Origin: Ilex aquifolium | Taxonomy: Eukaryota > Streptophyta > Magnoliopsida > Aquifoliales > Aquifoliaceae | Reading direction: 5' to 3' | Length of the DNA: 64,000 nucleotides | Assembly: GCA_951799425.1 (NCBI GenBank) | Contig: OX637396.1 | Location: 37,068,701 to 37,132,700, forward strand | Shown: positions 1-10,312 of the stretch, in pieces | Layout: every line of letters starts with the position of its first letter | Numbering within the stretch: the first letter of the stretch is position 1 | Translations under genes and position numbers: made by a program | The notes under the pieces: model-generated | What the model saw: only the letters and a program-made list of their open reading frames with translations | Databases searched by the model: none | Told to the model about the DNA's origin: nothing

Positions 1-62
1 ATAATCTGACCCTCCCATGCCCCCACGATGGTGGGAGCTTCATGCACTGGGCTGCACTCTTC
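1..62 (+). repeat. Au-SINE-like 3' fragment (tentative)
   Basis: The stretch with a 'gaccctcccatgccccc ... gtgggagcttcatgcactgggctgc' layout resembles the conserved 3' part of plant Au-type SINEs. A similar layout recurs near 39.65-39.76 kb. It lies in what appears to be the intron before the exon at 107. The family name is from memory and the element is cut by the window edge. Confidence 0.35.
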
Positions 63-106
63 TTGTCATTGCACTTTACACGTAGTTTTATTCATTTTCG
101 TTGCAG

Positions 107-469
107 CAGAGGGAGAAAGAAGGAACAGTTTGGGACCTCCAACACGGACCATTAGAGAAGAGATCCCCAAGTCCAGATCCTAAGTCATGGCAGGCCTTCG
201 CTGAAGATCCTAAGCCACAGACAACGCTTATGAATAACACTTCCAAATCTGTTAGAACAAGAAATGGTCACCAGCACAAACAGGCAGCTGAAGTTACCTC
301 AGGTGCCAGCTCATGGGGTTTTGGAACAGACAATTTTATGGCAGTTCCTGTCGCAAACTCTGAGATAAACATTCCCTTTACTGAATTGAATAATTCTCAG
401 CGCATTGTTGAACCCAAGAGGGTTGAAAAAAAGTCGACCTCTCAACCTGCAGGATGGGCTGGTTTCTAA
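107..469 (+). CDS. 3'-terminal exon of a probable AAK1/NAK-like Ser/Thr kinase
   Basis: An intron acceptor (pyrimidine-rich tract ending ttgcag at 101-106) opens a frame of about 120 codons that closes with TAA at 467-469. There is no ATG at the exon start, so this is an internal reading frame whose upstream exons lie outside the window. The peptide is polar and low in complexity, rich in Ser, Pro, Lys and Asn. It ends in SQPAGWAGF, which I associate with the C-terminal tail of plant AAK1/NAK-type kinases (clathrin-adaptor-associated kinases). No kinase motif is present in this exon, so the assignment rests only on the tail. An unrelated disordered-tail protein is the alternative. Confidence 0.42.
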   Translation, partial: QREKEGTVWDLQHGPLEKRSPSPDPKSWQAFAEDPKPQTTLMNNTSKSVRTRNGHQHKQAAEVTSGASSWGFGTDNFMAVPVANSEINIPFTELNNSQRIVEPKRVEKKSTSQPAGWAGF

Positions 470-1599
470 TCTTTATGCTTTCTGCCATAGCCGAAGTTTC
501 AAGTTTGAAAGTGACCGCTACAATGACTATCTTCTTTGTCTTGTGTGATTGAGAGGCTGAGGATAGGAATGACAAAAATGAAAGAGGGAAACAAAAAAAT
601 GGTGCCACAGGTTTTTTCGGTGTTGGTTGTGTATTGTGTAGATTTGGTTACAGAAAAGAACAAGAACATGGGACTTCCATGGCTTATTGCAGTTCCTATC
701 CTTGGGTAAGATTATATTCAATATCCCATATATTCATCATGTTACCACTTTGTTTTTATGGTTAGAATATCCCATATATTCAATGGGTATCCTCGTAATG
801 ATTCTGTCAATGTTTTATGATAAGAGTATGGGTAGAAGAAATGTTTCTGGAAGTTTGAGCAAATGGGAATTGATGTTTCCTGCGTCAAAAGTTCTGCATT
901 GGAAGACATTGTTGTGATTGTGAAGTCAATGGATGGTGTGTGATCCGATCGAATCCGAATTAGATTTATTGATTATTAGAATTCAAATTCAAATCCGTTA
1001 TATGATATTCCATGACTTTGAATTTGATATACCGATCAAGGATAAAATTTTTGTTTCAGTGTATTATTTCAGTCACTTTGAAAACGGAAATGTTTTGACC
1101 TGTTTGAAAATGTTTTAACTTGTTTTGAAAACAAAATGAAAATGAATAAAAAATTTGAGTATTATTTTTTTAAAATATTAGTAGAAATATGCTAAAGAAT
1201 CTTAAAGCGACTTAAAAAAAATTGTCAATGCGATGAAACATTACGAAACACTTTGAAATATTATGAAATACTTCGAAATATTAGAATTTTGATTATATTT
1301 TAATATAATAAATTTGATAAAATACAAAAAAAAAAAAAAAAAAGGAAAATCTAGCCATGAATTGCATTGCCGGAGCTTTGTCGGAGTAGCCATCGACTGA
1401 GAAGACAGAAGGAGTAGCCATCGACTGAGAAGAACTAGATCTGAACCCAGTTGCCCGAAAAAGGATTCTTTCGCCTGAAAAGATCTAGATCTGAAAAAAA
1501 ATAAAATTCAAAGAGGATTTTGCCGCTGGCAACTCTTTCGCCGCTGTCAACTCTGTGGTCTGCCATATGCGCATGCTGTTGCTACACTCATTCCTTGTG
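470..1599. other. 3' UTR and AT-rich intergenic sequence
   Basis: The first few hundred bases after the TAA look like a 3' UTR of the upstream exon. Beyond about 930 the sequence is AT-rich with short direct repeats (gaaatatt/gaaacatt types near 1220-1290) and an A-run at about 1326-1343. A duplicated phrase 'gagtagccatcgactgagaag' occurs at about 1384 and 1411. No coding signal was recognised. Confidence 0.5.
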
Positions 1600-1905
1600 G
1601 GCAGAAGTACAATGGGCATGCCACCAGCTAGATCTGTCAATTACTTGATGTGGGGATTTGTGGGACTCTTCTTCAAATTGTATATTTACAATAAGTTTAA
1701 GCGATGGTGGGCAACGCACACTTCCGTTTTGTCAGCTGCATTGGATGCTGGAATTGCCTTCATGGCTGTTGTTCTTTACTTCACCCTTCAAGCAAAGGAT
1801 ATCGCTGGTCCGGATTGGTGGGGTTTGACTACAGAAGACCATTGTCCATTGGCTAGGTGCCCTACAGCACCAGGGATATCAGTAAAAGGCTGTCCTGTTC
1901 TTTGA
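1600..1905 (+). pseudogene. C-terminal fragment of an oligopeptide transporter (OPT family)
   Basis: The frame ending at TGA 1903-1905 reads MPPARSVNYLMWG, then FKRWWATHTSVLSAALDAG, then DWWGL, and ends CPLARCPTAPG...GCPVL. This is the last membrane-spanning region and cysteine-containing tail of plant OPT transporters, proton-coupled carriers of oligopeptides or metal chelates at the plasma membrane. A full OPT protein is about 700-750 aa; only about 100 aa are present. No upstream OPT exon is seen between 470 and 1600, so this is a decayed 3' remnant or a transposed fragment. The coding part kept here is free of stops, so loss of the rest may be fairly recent. Confidence 0.8.
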
Positions 1906-1975
1906 TGTGCATGCTTGTCACGGGATGATATAGGCTGTTCTATGAATGTATAATTGTGGAAAACTGTGAATTCTG

Positions 1976-2245
1976 TTGCCTGGTTTCTGGAATGATGATG
2001 CTGATCAAGATGAGAATGATAAAATGAAGCTGTATAGTTTATTCAATATAGATGATGAAGAAACCAGTGAAGTAGGAACCATTGAAACCTGCATTATATG
2101 CTGGAGAAAGATCTTATCAAACTTTTATTGCATGAAATCAAATGATATACGAACTGGACCAAAAAGTGGACTCTGAATTGACTGAGCTTAAGGAGTCATA
2201 TGAAGATGAACATGAATTCCATTATGGTATGTTAGAAGATAAGAC
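1976..2245 (+). pseudogene. Unidentified decayed coding-like fragment
   Basis: This stretch has an acidic, coding-like composition (DDADQDENDKMKLYSLFNIDDEE, with the continuing reading split between frames). The second part reads ELTELKESYEDEHEFHYG in another phase after an in-frame stop. I do not recognise the family. It follows the OPT remnant and abuts the 3' end of the PPR-DYW gene on the other strand. Confidence 0.22.
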
Positions 2246-2248
2246 CCA

Positions 2249-4228
2249 CTACCAATAATCCCTGCATGAACAAGAACCATCTTTAAAGCAATGAAACCGG
2301 TTCCGATCACGGACAATTATCTGTCGGTTAACAATCTCTGATACAATTTTCAAAGCAGTGTGACAGTCTTCACAAACACGAAGATTCTTCATAATTCTGA
2401 TTGGTTTTCCAGTAGGTATGTTCATTAGACCAAAAACCAATGCTAATTTCTCACTGTGCCGATACAGAACTTTTTCTTTCTCATTCTCTTCCATGTCCAG
2501 CAGAACCACCGAAGTGTTAGGTACATATCCTTTCAACCTCATTTCTTCCAATAATTTGTGCCACCTCTGAAATATCTCCTCAGTTTGAGGATGGGTCTCA
2601 TCCCCAGCCACAAACTCATGGACCACTCCATCCACCGTAATTGAACTCCACCCTGGTGTCTTCTTCACCCCTAGATCTCTCATCAACTTCCTCACTCTTG
2701 TCACGTCTTCCCAACGCTTTGCTTCCGCATAAATGTTCGACAAAACTATGTAGTATCCATCATTTAGCGGGTCCAATTCAAGTAGGTGTTTGGTTACTTC
2801 TTCCGCCATTTCAATGTTCTTGTGGACCTTACATCCACCAAGGAGAGCTCCCCACACTACTCCATTCGGGTCAATAGGCATGTTCATAATAAGCTCATAT
2901 GCCTCTTGAAAGAGGGCTGCACGGCTTAAAATATCAACCATACAACCATAATGTTCAATCTGTGGAGTTATCCCGTAATCTCTACTCATACTGGCAAAAA
3001 ACCTACGACCCTCATTTATCAACCCCATATGGCTACAAGCATACAAGAGTCCGATGAACGTGACACCATTGGGCTTGATGCCTATCTGAATCATCTTAGA
3101 GAATAGTTGCAGAGCATCGTTTGCTTGTCCATGCATTGCCAGCCCTTGAATCATGGCTGACCACGAGACAATGGTTCGGTCCTCCATCTCCTCAAAAACA
3201 TTATGAGCAGCTTCCAAACATCCACATTTTATGTACATATCGATAAGAGTATTACATATACGAATATTTCTACTATACCCACTTCGCTCAGAGTACTCAT
3301 GAATCCTCCTCCCAAGATCAAGTGCACCCAAATCAGCACATGCTGCGAGAACAGCCACAACCGTTACCTCATTAGGTCTCAACCCTGCCTCTTCCATCTG
3401 CGTAAAAAGACTAATAGCCTCCTTTGGCTTCCCACACCGAACGAATCCGGCAATCATAGTCGTCCATGACCTCAAATTTCTCACTGGCATTTGTGAAAAT
3501 AAAGCATATGCCCCGTCAACATCTTCCCTCTTGACCGATTGGGTCATCATTATATTCCAAGTCACAACATCCCGTTGCGACATTTTCTCAAACAACAACC
3601 GCGCATCATTAATAGCTCCACAAGACGCATATAAATGAACAATAGTGTTTTGCAAAAACAAATTTGATTGAAACCCAAGTTTTTCAATGAACCCGTGAAC
3701 AATTTTACCGTGTAAAAGATCCAACAACTTTGTGCAAGCTTTAATAATAAAAGAACAAGAAAAAATATCGAGACAAACATTATGGTGACGCAGCTGATAA
3801 AATAGCACAATTGCATCATTTGGAGAATCACTTTCGGCAAAAGCTCTCAAACAGGAGTTCCACACTACAATCTCGGGCGTATCAGCACATTCGAAGATTT
3901 GCTGAGCGTAGGGAAAACAATGAGTGAAAGCACAAACGGAGCCAACTCGGGGAAGTGGGAGGACTGAATGAGGAGTGTTGGTTTTGATGACGTGGGCATG
4001 CACTTGTTTGAGCTCAAATAGAGAGTTGAAGTTGTAGAAAAGATCGGCTGTGAGGGTTTCTGAAATGGGATTATGAGAATTTCCTGATTGATTGGTTCGG
4101 TTGGGTTTTGAGGAGGGGAGTGTGTACAGGGAAGAAACGAAGGGCATAGACTGAACCATTTCGGTTAGTGAATAACCGTTTTTGTTTACCTGCCAGAGCT
4201 TAATCTCCAAACTTCGATCATTGGGCAT
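2249..4228 (-). CDS. Pentatricopeptide repeat protein, PLS class with E and DYW domains
   Basis: An uninterrupted 659-aa frame runs from an ATG at 4228 to TAG at 2249, typical of intronless plant PPR genes. The body is an array of about 35-residue repeats of P, L and S type (for example VTWNIMM, NTLIDMYIKCG, VSWSAMIQGLAMHG, HYGCMVDILSRA). These are followed by the E/E+ region (PGWSSITVDGVVHEFVAGD). The C-terminal DYW domain has the zinc-ligand/catalytic HSEKLA at about 591-596, CEDCH at about 619-623, and terminal CSCRDYW. In this family the repeats recognise an organellar RNA base by base, and the DYW domain is the cytidine deaminase of C-to-U editing. All deaminase-signature residues that I can see are present. 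Which organelle and editing site it serves cannot be told from the sequence. Confidence 0.95.
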   Translation of the reverse strand: MPNDRSLEIKLWQVNKNGYSLTEMVQSMPFVSSLYTLPSSKPNRTNQSGNSHNPISETLTADLFYNFNSLFELKQVHAHVIKTNTPHSVLPLPRVGSVCAFTHCFPYAQQIFECADTPEIVVWNSCLRAFAESDSPNDAIVLFYQLRHHNVCLDIFSCSFIIKACTKLLDLLHGKIVHGFIEKLGFQSNLFLQNTIVHLYASCGAINDARLLFEKMSQRDVVTWNIMMTQSVKREDVDGAYALFSQMPVRNLRSWTTMIAGFVRCGKPKEAISLFTQMEEAGLRPNEVTVVAVLAACADLGALDLGRRIHEYSERSGYSRNIRICNTLIDMYIKCGCLEAAHNVFEEMEDRTIVSWSAMIQGLAMHGQANDALQLFSKMIQIGIKPNGVTFIGLLYACSHMGLINEGRRFFASMSRDYGITPQIEHYGCMVDILSRAALFQEAYELIMNMPIDPNGVVWGALLGGCKVHKNIEMAEEVTKHLLELDPLNDGYYIVLSNIYAEAKRWEDVTRVRKLMRDLGVKKTPGWSSITVDGVVHEFVAGDETHPQTEEIFQRWHKLLEEMRLKGYVPNTSVVLLDMEENEKEKVLYRHSEKLALVFGLMNIPTGKPIRIMKNLRVCEDCHTALKIVSEIVNRQIIVRDRNRFHCFKDGSCSCRDYW

Positions 4229-6137
4229 AAAAACTGGAAAAAAAAAAAATTTACAAAAATCATGTCACACAAATAAACCAAGTTTTGCTTCGAAAAACTC
4301 ACTAGCTGAACTGCTGATATCTATCAGGGTTTGCATAGTTCAAACTCCTATAAATACAAACATAAGCATTTGTTATGAATTCTTGGATTCCATAACCACA
4401 ATCCAGAATTACTAACAGGTTGATGCAAAACCCACTTTGCCACCACTACAAAAATTGAAGGATCCTTTAATCATCAAAACAATTATCCAGAAACCCTAGC
4501 ACCATTCCATAAAATCATGCATAAGAGAGTCGAAGATTAGTAAGTCTCAATTGATTGCATGTCCCATTCTGCATACAAAGGTGCCAAAAATTATACTATC
4601 AACAAATTAACCAATCCGACCTCAGATTAAAAAACCTTCAAGCAATCAAATACACGACACCAAATTGATTTTGCTTTAGGATTATCAGGATTCTTGAGGT
4701 TGTTTCCTTCAAGTTAAAGTCTTAGAGATTCTTCCATTATTTACTATTAGTTCATCAGTCAAATCTTTTACACACATCCGAAAAGTAACAATAACCCATT
4801 GAGTTTATCAGAGTTTCCTGAACTGGGTATGCCATATTTGATTGAAGTTCTGAAGAATCAACATTTTCAGGTAAGACTGGGTTAACTACGATTTACAAAA
4901 ATTAGAATATTTGCTTCGGGAATTTTGAGCAATCAAGTTACCAGGAATCATAGCCAAACATTAAGAGCCAGGAAAATAACGAATCAAAGAATTTAGAGAG
5001 ATAGAGAGAGTCACCTTTCTTTTCTAGAGATTTTCGGGTAAAAACATCATCGTACCGACAGAAATTACGACCACGATACTTCTACGGAAACAAAGAATCG
5101 ATTAGACTGGTGAGAGCATTTGTTGAAGACAAAGCATTTTCATTTCAAGGCTTGACAATGTGGTTGGTTGGGCCCATCTTAATAATAGATGGGCTTATCC
5201 ATCGACTAAAGCCTGGTTGGGTTTTGGGTTTAAGCCCAACTAATTAAAATGGCTTCTACATAGAAATTGGGCTGCCAGGTAGAGCGAAATAAAACGAAAA
5301 TGACCTTTTCACACCCTTAATTATGTCTCGTGTCTCATATTGCACTGCTAACTATAATTAGTAGTTTCACATTGCCCCGATTATAAACATGCAAATAACA
5401 TATTTAGCTACATATTTTGTCCAAAACATATCGAACATTTGGTCTTTAGGTTATGTAAATCAAATCCGAGTAGTTAAAATAATAATTGAGTCGACAAAAT
5501 GAGATTAGGATCGTAATATGAGATCAAAATATCATTTACGTACAACACATAGTTTTTTGTTATTTGACCATCGATTTTGTGGATTACTTCTTTACTTTCT
5601 TACTTCAGTTTGAATGGTCATATTATAACGATAAATATATATATTGATAACAGAAGATAGCACGTAATTGTCAAATTCTTAGGGACGATTCAGTAGTCAA
5701 GCTTATCATCTTGCAAGTAAAAGATCTCAGGTTTGATCATTTCTACACCGTCTAAGGGTCAGACACCTTTGTTACACAGGGAACGTGTCCTTAAACTAGC
5801 TTCAAGTTATTGTAGCTGAGAGTAGTCGGCGCAAGTCTGAACACCTGTAACAAAAAAAAAAATTGTAATTGCCAAAACTGGTAGTATAGTGACCAAAATG
5901 AATATTTTTCTCAAACTTTAGAAATCAAAAGAAAACCAGAAGAAAAGAGTTGGCAGAATGTGATTATTATCCCCAGGGATAAGATTTTTTAAGAAAACAA
6001 AGTAAAGAATGCTGGGCCCCTGGCTGCCAATTCCTCATTAGGGGTTGTGTCTTGGTCTTGACATTGAACTGGACAACACTGTCCAAGTTGCTCTGAAGTG
6101 AAATATATAGCTGAGCCAATCCCTTCAGGTGCAACTA

Positions 6138-6139
<2 letters not shown>
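4229..6139. other. Intergenic/promoter region between the PPR-DYW gene and a microsatellite
   Basis: This stretch should contain the promoter and 5' UTR (possibly with introns) of the PPR-DYW gene. A gaga-rich patch at about 4997-5012 next to 'cacctttc' would be a plausible leader or splice signal on the minus strand. From about 5280 to 5640 it is AT-rich without recognised features. No open frame looks coding. Confidence 0.4.
5685..5855 (+). repeat. SINE-like element (tentative)
   Basis: The block has a tRNA-like layout: a possible A box (tagtcaagcttatc) followed about 40 bp later by a B-box-like motif (aggtttgatcattt). It then has a non-tRNA body and ends near an A-run at about 5849-5863. 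Target duplications were not established. Confidence 0.25.

Positions 6140-6198
<59 letters not shown>
6140..6198. repeat. (CT)n(TA)n compound microsatellite
   Basis: About 21 CT units at 6140-6182 run straight into about eight TA units at 6183-6198. A short (GA)n tract follows at about 6233-6244, so the CT and GA tracts could pair across the TA segment. Confidence 0.97.
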
Positions 6199-7866
6199 AA
6201 ATGCTGCATCAAGGAAGGGCCTATACTGTTTGAGAGAGAGAGAGGTGTTGGATGTAATGTAACAATGATAAGGTTGCTATGTCTCCAATACATCTGTTAA
6301 GGTTTGCCACAAATGTAAACTTCTTTTTGATTATTTGGGAGAAGTATAACACCATTGAATTGATTTTTTGGTCTTCTAATAATTGATAACTGAGGATTAA
6401 TTGAACACGTATCGAAGGAGACGAGACTATATGTGATCGGGAAAATTAGTTGGGTGTTCTAAAATACCAAAATACCTCTTAGTTTTTCCTTTAAAATTAG
6501 AAGGTGTGAGGCCCTTGGTGCTTCCTTTGCAAATCCTCCACAATAAAACCAAAAACAATGTTGTTGTTTGTCTACCTGTCTTTCAATATCCTGTGTTAAA
6601 GTTTGCCTACTTATGGAAACTACATGTCAAGTTATATACAATTCTAAATGAACTGAATATAAATCAAACACGACCAATAGGATATACAAAACCAATACAG
6701 ATATTGTCCTTTGATTGAGACCTTAAGCTCATATATCAGCATTGAAAAGGACTGGTTTTGTAATAAGGTATGATAAGAAACGTTTCTAATTGTTACAAGG
6801 AACTGCATTTTTCTTGTTAATGGAGAATGGATGGAAAGCCAGACAAAAGCAAATGCCAAAAGTCATTGTCAATTAAATTGGGAAAAGGTGCACTTGTTTT
6901 GTCATCAAGAAAGGTGCCTTATCTTCTAAACAATGATCATGCGGAATAAACATAGTTCTAAAAAATGGGACAGAATTAGGGACTAAATGATGTGAAGACG
7001 GTGACTAATTATATTTTGACTTTAGAGTTTTTCGAAGCAAAACCTAATAATTTTTGTGGTCAAACTTAAAGTTTGGTCACTAAACGAGTCATGTCCAAAC
7101 AACAGTTTATTCGGCTCTTGGGTGTGTATTTGCATCCCCGGGTGCAGGTTTCTAAAATTTGGAACCCATAACGAGACTTGACAAATGAGTTGAGTCTGAA
7201 GAACACTTGTTTCATGAGTCTGTATGACAAGAAGTGGCCACTGTTCGCCCACAGGATAGGCCAATTCATCATCACAAAGATTGCATAGAATTGGGCATCG
7301 TCATTTAATTGGCAACCAATGACAGAAAAACAACTTGTATGAATCGATTCATTTGATTTCCAACATAAACAGTCATCATAAAAGAGTTTTTTCTTCCCCA
7401 CTTCAACGGAAAGATGGTGCAAAACATGTGAAAAGAACAGTGTTTCAATCTCCTACAGATCCTGGAAACTTTCATAAAGAAAATATCAAGTTCCTTTCTA
7501 AAGCAACTGTAATACCTAACAACAGAAAGCAACCCTTTAAATAATACATCATGTCACCCCCACAAAGTACAACCTCGTGATCACATGGATAATGTTCTAT
7601 CACATGTTAGCTTCGTTTGTGGGCAGTTTGTCTTCCAAAATCTCAGCATTAGCAACTGAGAAAAGAATAAGCAGCCACCACCACCACTTGTTAACAGCAG
7701 CAGAATTGCTTACAACCACGGTGAATATTACTTGAAGAGTTCTGAGTTTAACCAGTCCCTACCAAGAGAAAAGCAAATTGCAAAATATTATCCATAATTT
7801 TTTATGACCAGCAGCATGACTACAGAAAAAAGCACATATCAATTATTGGACAGGGATGTACGGCTA
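6199..7866. other. Intergenic sequence without recognised genes
   Basis: Only short open frames occur on both strands, none with family motifs or coding-like composition. The last few hundred bases, on the minus strand, would be the 3' UTR of the terminal exon at 7867-8037. Confidence 0.4.
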
Positions 7867-8037
7867 TTACTTGCTAATGTCATCAAGGTGGTCATCAAAA
7901 TCTATGATATCCTTCCACTTCTCAGAAGAAACATAATCCAACAGGAGAACATTTGCAGATGGCTCCTTGATGCTCAGCTGGTTGCTCCCCTCTGATCCAA
8001 CTAGCTTCCAAATCCTAGTTGCATCCTTTGTGTAAAG
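7867..8037 (-). CDS. Terminal exon of an unidentified gene
   Basis: On the minus strand a good acceptor (tttgtcacacag) opens a 56-codon frame ending in TAA at 7869-7867. The frame reads LYTKDATRIWKLVGSEG, then NQLSIKEPSANVLLLDY, and ends DIIDFDDHLDDISK. The composition is convincingly coding and ends in an acidic helix-like tail, but I do not recognise the family. No matching upstream exon was found before the PPR gene, which starts its 3' end at 8762. The exon may belong to a gene whose earlier exons lie beyond the PPR gene, making that gene nested in an intron. It may also be an alternative 3' end of the PPR transcript, or an orphan remnant. Confidence 0.45.
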   Translation of the reverse strand, partial: LYTKDATRIWKLVGSEGSNQLSIKEPSANVLLLDYVSSEKWKDIIDFDDHLDDISK

Positions 8038-8761
8038 CTGTGTGACAAAGAGACAAACAAATAAACAAACTTTAGTTGAAGAACAGTGATTTAAAAGGTG
8101 CTCTGTTATTTAACTTATTTTAGAACTTCACAGTGGTTTATAAAATAGACAAGACAGAGAAACGTGGAAAAATGTAGCTCGCAGGAGTCAAGGGGTGACT
8201 TCCAGAGAGAATTACGGCGAGGAGAGCTTATGGACAAAAAATGAGCATTCCGAAATCTAATGCAAGGGTATCCTACATGGCTGACTCGGCATACAATGCA
8301 GATTTTGCTTGTATCAAATATATAGACCCGCCAAAATGATGAAACAGAATCTGCAAAGTGCATAGCCAACATCCTTTCCATAGGGTGGAGTTCAACAGTT
8401 CAAATAAAACACATGGCAATAATACAAGAAACTATTCAGTGTCTCCCAACGAACCAATAATAAATACACATTTTCGAACCAAAAGATACTTGATCTGGGA
8501 ACTTTGTTCAACAGTACCTACAATGTTGGAACTACAATTTTTAAAGAACTATGAATAACAGATTAATATGACAGATAAGGTGCATAGTGGTGAAGGAAGC
8601 AACAATGACAAGCTGGCAATGAGACATAAGCAACATCTCTATGTTGAATATTCTTAAAGGCTTTCCAATTATTTGGCAGAAAAAGGTGAGCTACTCAATC
8701 CAAGTCAGACCCTTATCCATGATTCTTCATGTTGCAACATGAAGATCATCAATTGACCATA
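8038..8761. other. Intron or 3' UTR between the orphan exon and the P-class PPR gene
   Basis: This stretch has no coding signal. On the minus strand it would be the 3' UTR of the PPR gene plus an intron leading to the acceptor at 8038. A donor-like site (TAG|GTACTG) occurs at about 8513, but no convincing exon precedes it. Confidence 0.4.
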
Positions 8762-10312
8762 CTAATTTATATCAGTGAATGTATGAATGCCAACAGCATG
8801 TCCTGTTGATGGGGGCAACACAGCTTGCAGTCTCTTTATCATCTGGTCAAGCTGTTTCAATTTGTCTACCTCTCCTCCCTGCAACAAACACCTCTCCAAC
8901 ATACAAAACACTGCTTCACTCATATGCCTCCCTCTTTCCAGCATTTGTTTGGAGCATTCAAAAGCTTCTCGTACCCTGCCACGAGAACACAAACCTGTCA
9001 CCAAGAGATCCAACGCATGACCATGGGGACAATACCCTCTCTCCAGTAGGTAACTCCACAAATTCAAAGCCAAATCAAGCTGGCGATTTTCACAAAAGAA
9101 TTTCATTAACATCACCACAGTCCGTGTCTCAGGCACAAAATCTCTCTTAATCATCTTGTGGTAGATCTTAGAAACACCATCAATGCCCTCTGCCCTCATC
9201 AACCCTAAAAACATAGTATGGTAAGTGACATTGTCGTGTCCAATACCTTTTGTTTCCATCTCATTCATTAAGCTAGCAGCAGACTTCATCTCTCTAGATC
9301 TGATGAGAGAACTCATGAGGGCATTGTATGCCCCAATATCTGGCAGTAAATTTCTCATGCAGATTTCATTGAACAACTCTTTTGCCTTGGTTGTATTCCG
9401 AGCAACCCCTGCTCCATGAATCAAAGTAGTTATTGTTTCCAATGTAGGCAAGCAATTTATCTGTTTCATTTCTTCAAATAGTCTGAGTCCATCACCAAAA
9501 CAGCCCTTCTTGCAGTAGGCATCAATTCTGATATTATAGGTTACATTGTTAGGCTTAAAACCTCTTCGAACCATCTCATGGTAGAACAGCTCCACTGCAG
9601 TAACATCACCCGATTCCTTGAAACCCAAGAGCAAAATATTCATTGTCTTGGCATTGGGGGAAAATTGAGAATGCAGCTGGTTGAACACTGATCGTGCTTC
9701 CTTCATCTGCCGTTGTGTGCAAAATGCTCGAAGAATTATGTTGAACTCATCAGTACCAAATTTTTTCCCAGCAAATATTTCCTTCTCCATCCTCTCGAAT
9801 GCTTCAAGGGTATCTTCATATGATTGGAATCTTGCAATTCTTGATAACATGATGCTCATTGACTTAAGGGTAAGCAATGAGGGGTGTGATCGCCTGATTT
9901 CTTCCATCAGTTCCCAAGCTTTATCAAAATAGTGCATTCGCGTAAGTATGTGGAGGGTCTTTTCAAAAGCATCTGAACTTGGACAGAACTCGGAGTGGAG
10001 GAGGGAGTATTTGAAAAATTCGAAGGCTTTGAGGCCATTAGAGTGGGCTGCGAAGAGGCGACCAAGAACATTTTCCACGAAGGTAGGGGAAAGGACAGCT
10101 GGAGGAATCTGGTGACAAAGGGTAAGGTGAAGTGGGTGATCAGGAAATGGATGGTCATTGATAATTTTGGTAATCCTCTCACTTTCAATTTCTCTCTCTG
10201 AAGAAGAATGAGGTCGGCAGGTCGATTTGAAAGCAATGCTGATAAACAGTGAGAGCTTCCGAGAAACTTGGAGATGTATATTTGTTTTCCCTGATTTGAT
10301 TCGAAGAAGCAT
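8762..10312 (-). CDS. P-class pentatricopeptide repeat protein, At3g61360-like
   Basis: An intronless frame runs from an ATG at 10312 to a stop at 8762 and encodes 516 aa. The frame stays open a little further upstream, but only to a TTG, so the ATG is preferred. The N-terminus (MLLRIKSGKTNIHLQVSRKLSLFIS) is basic, hydroxylated and lacks acids, as expected for a mitochondrial or plastid targeting peptide. The body is a series of P-type repeats (DEFNIILRAFC, TMNILLLGFKESGD, VTYNIRIDAYCKKG, AYNALMSSLI, VTYHTMFLGLM). It has no E or DYW tail, so the expected role is RNA binding, processing or stabilisation rather than editing. The order and wording of the repeats match what I remember of Arabidopsis At3g61360. 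I am confident in the family and moderately so in orthology. Confidence 0.93.
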   Translation of the reverse strand: MLLRIKSGKTNIHLQVSRKLSLFISIAFKSTCRPHSSSEREIESERITKIINDHPFPDHPLHLTLCHQIPPAVLSPTFVENVLGRLFAAHSNGLKAFEFFKYSLLHSEFCPSSDAFEKTLHILTRMHYFDKAWELMEEIRRSHPSLLTLKSMSIMLSRIARFQSYEDTLEAFERMEKEIFAGKKFGTDEFNIILRAFCTQRQMKEARSVFNQLHSQFSPNAKTMNILLLGFKESGDVTAVELFYHEMVRRGFKPNNVTYNIRIDAYCKKGCFGDGLRLFEEMKQINCLPTLETITTLIHGAGVARNTTKAKELFNEICMRNLLPDIGAYNALMSSLIRSREMKSAASLMNEMETKGIGHDNVTYHTMFLGLMRAEGIDGVSKIYHKMIKRDFVPETRTVVMLMKFFCENRQLDLALNLWSYLLERGYCPHGHALDLLVTGLCSRGRVREAFECSKQMLERGRHMSEAVFCMLERCLLQGGEVDKLKQLDQMIKRLQAVLPPSTGHAVGIHTFTDIN

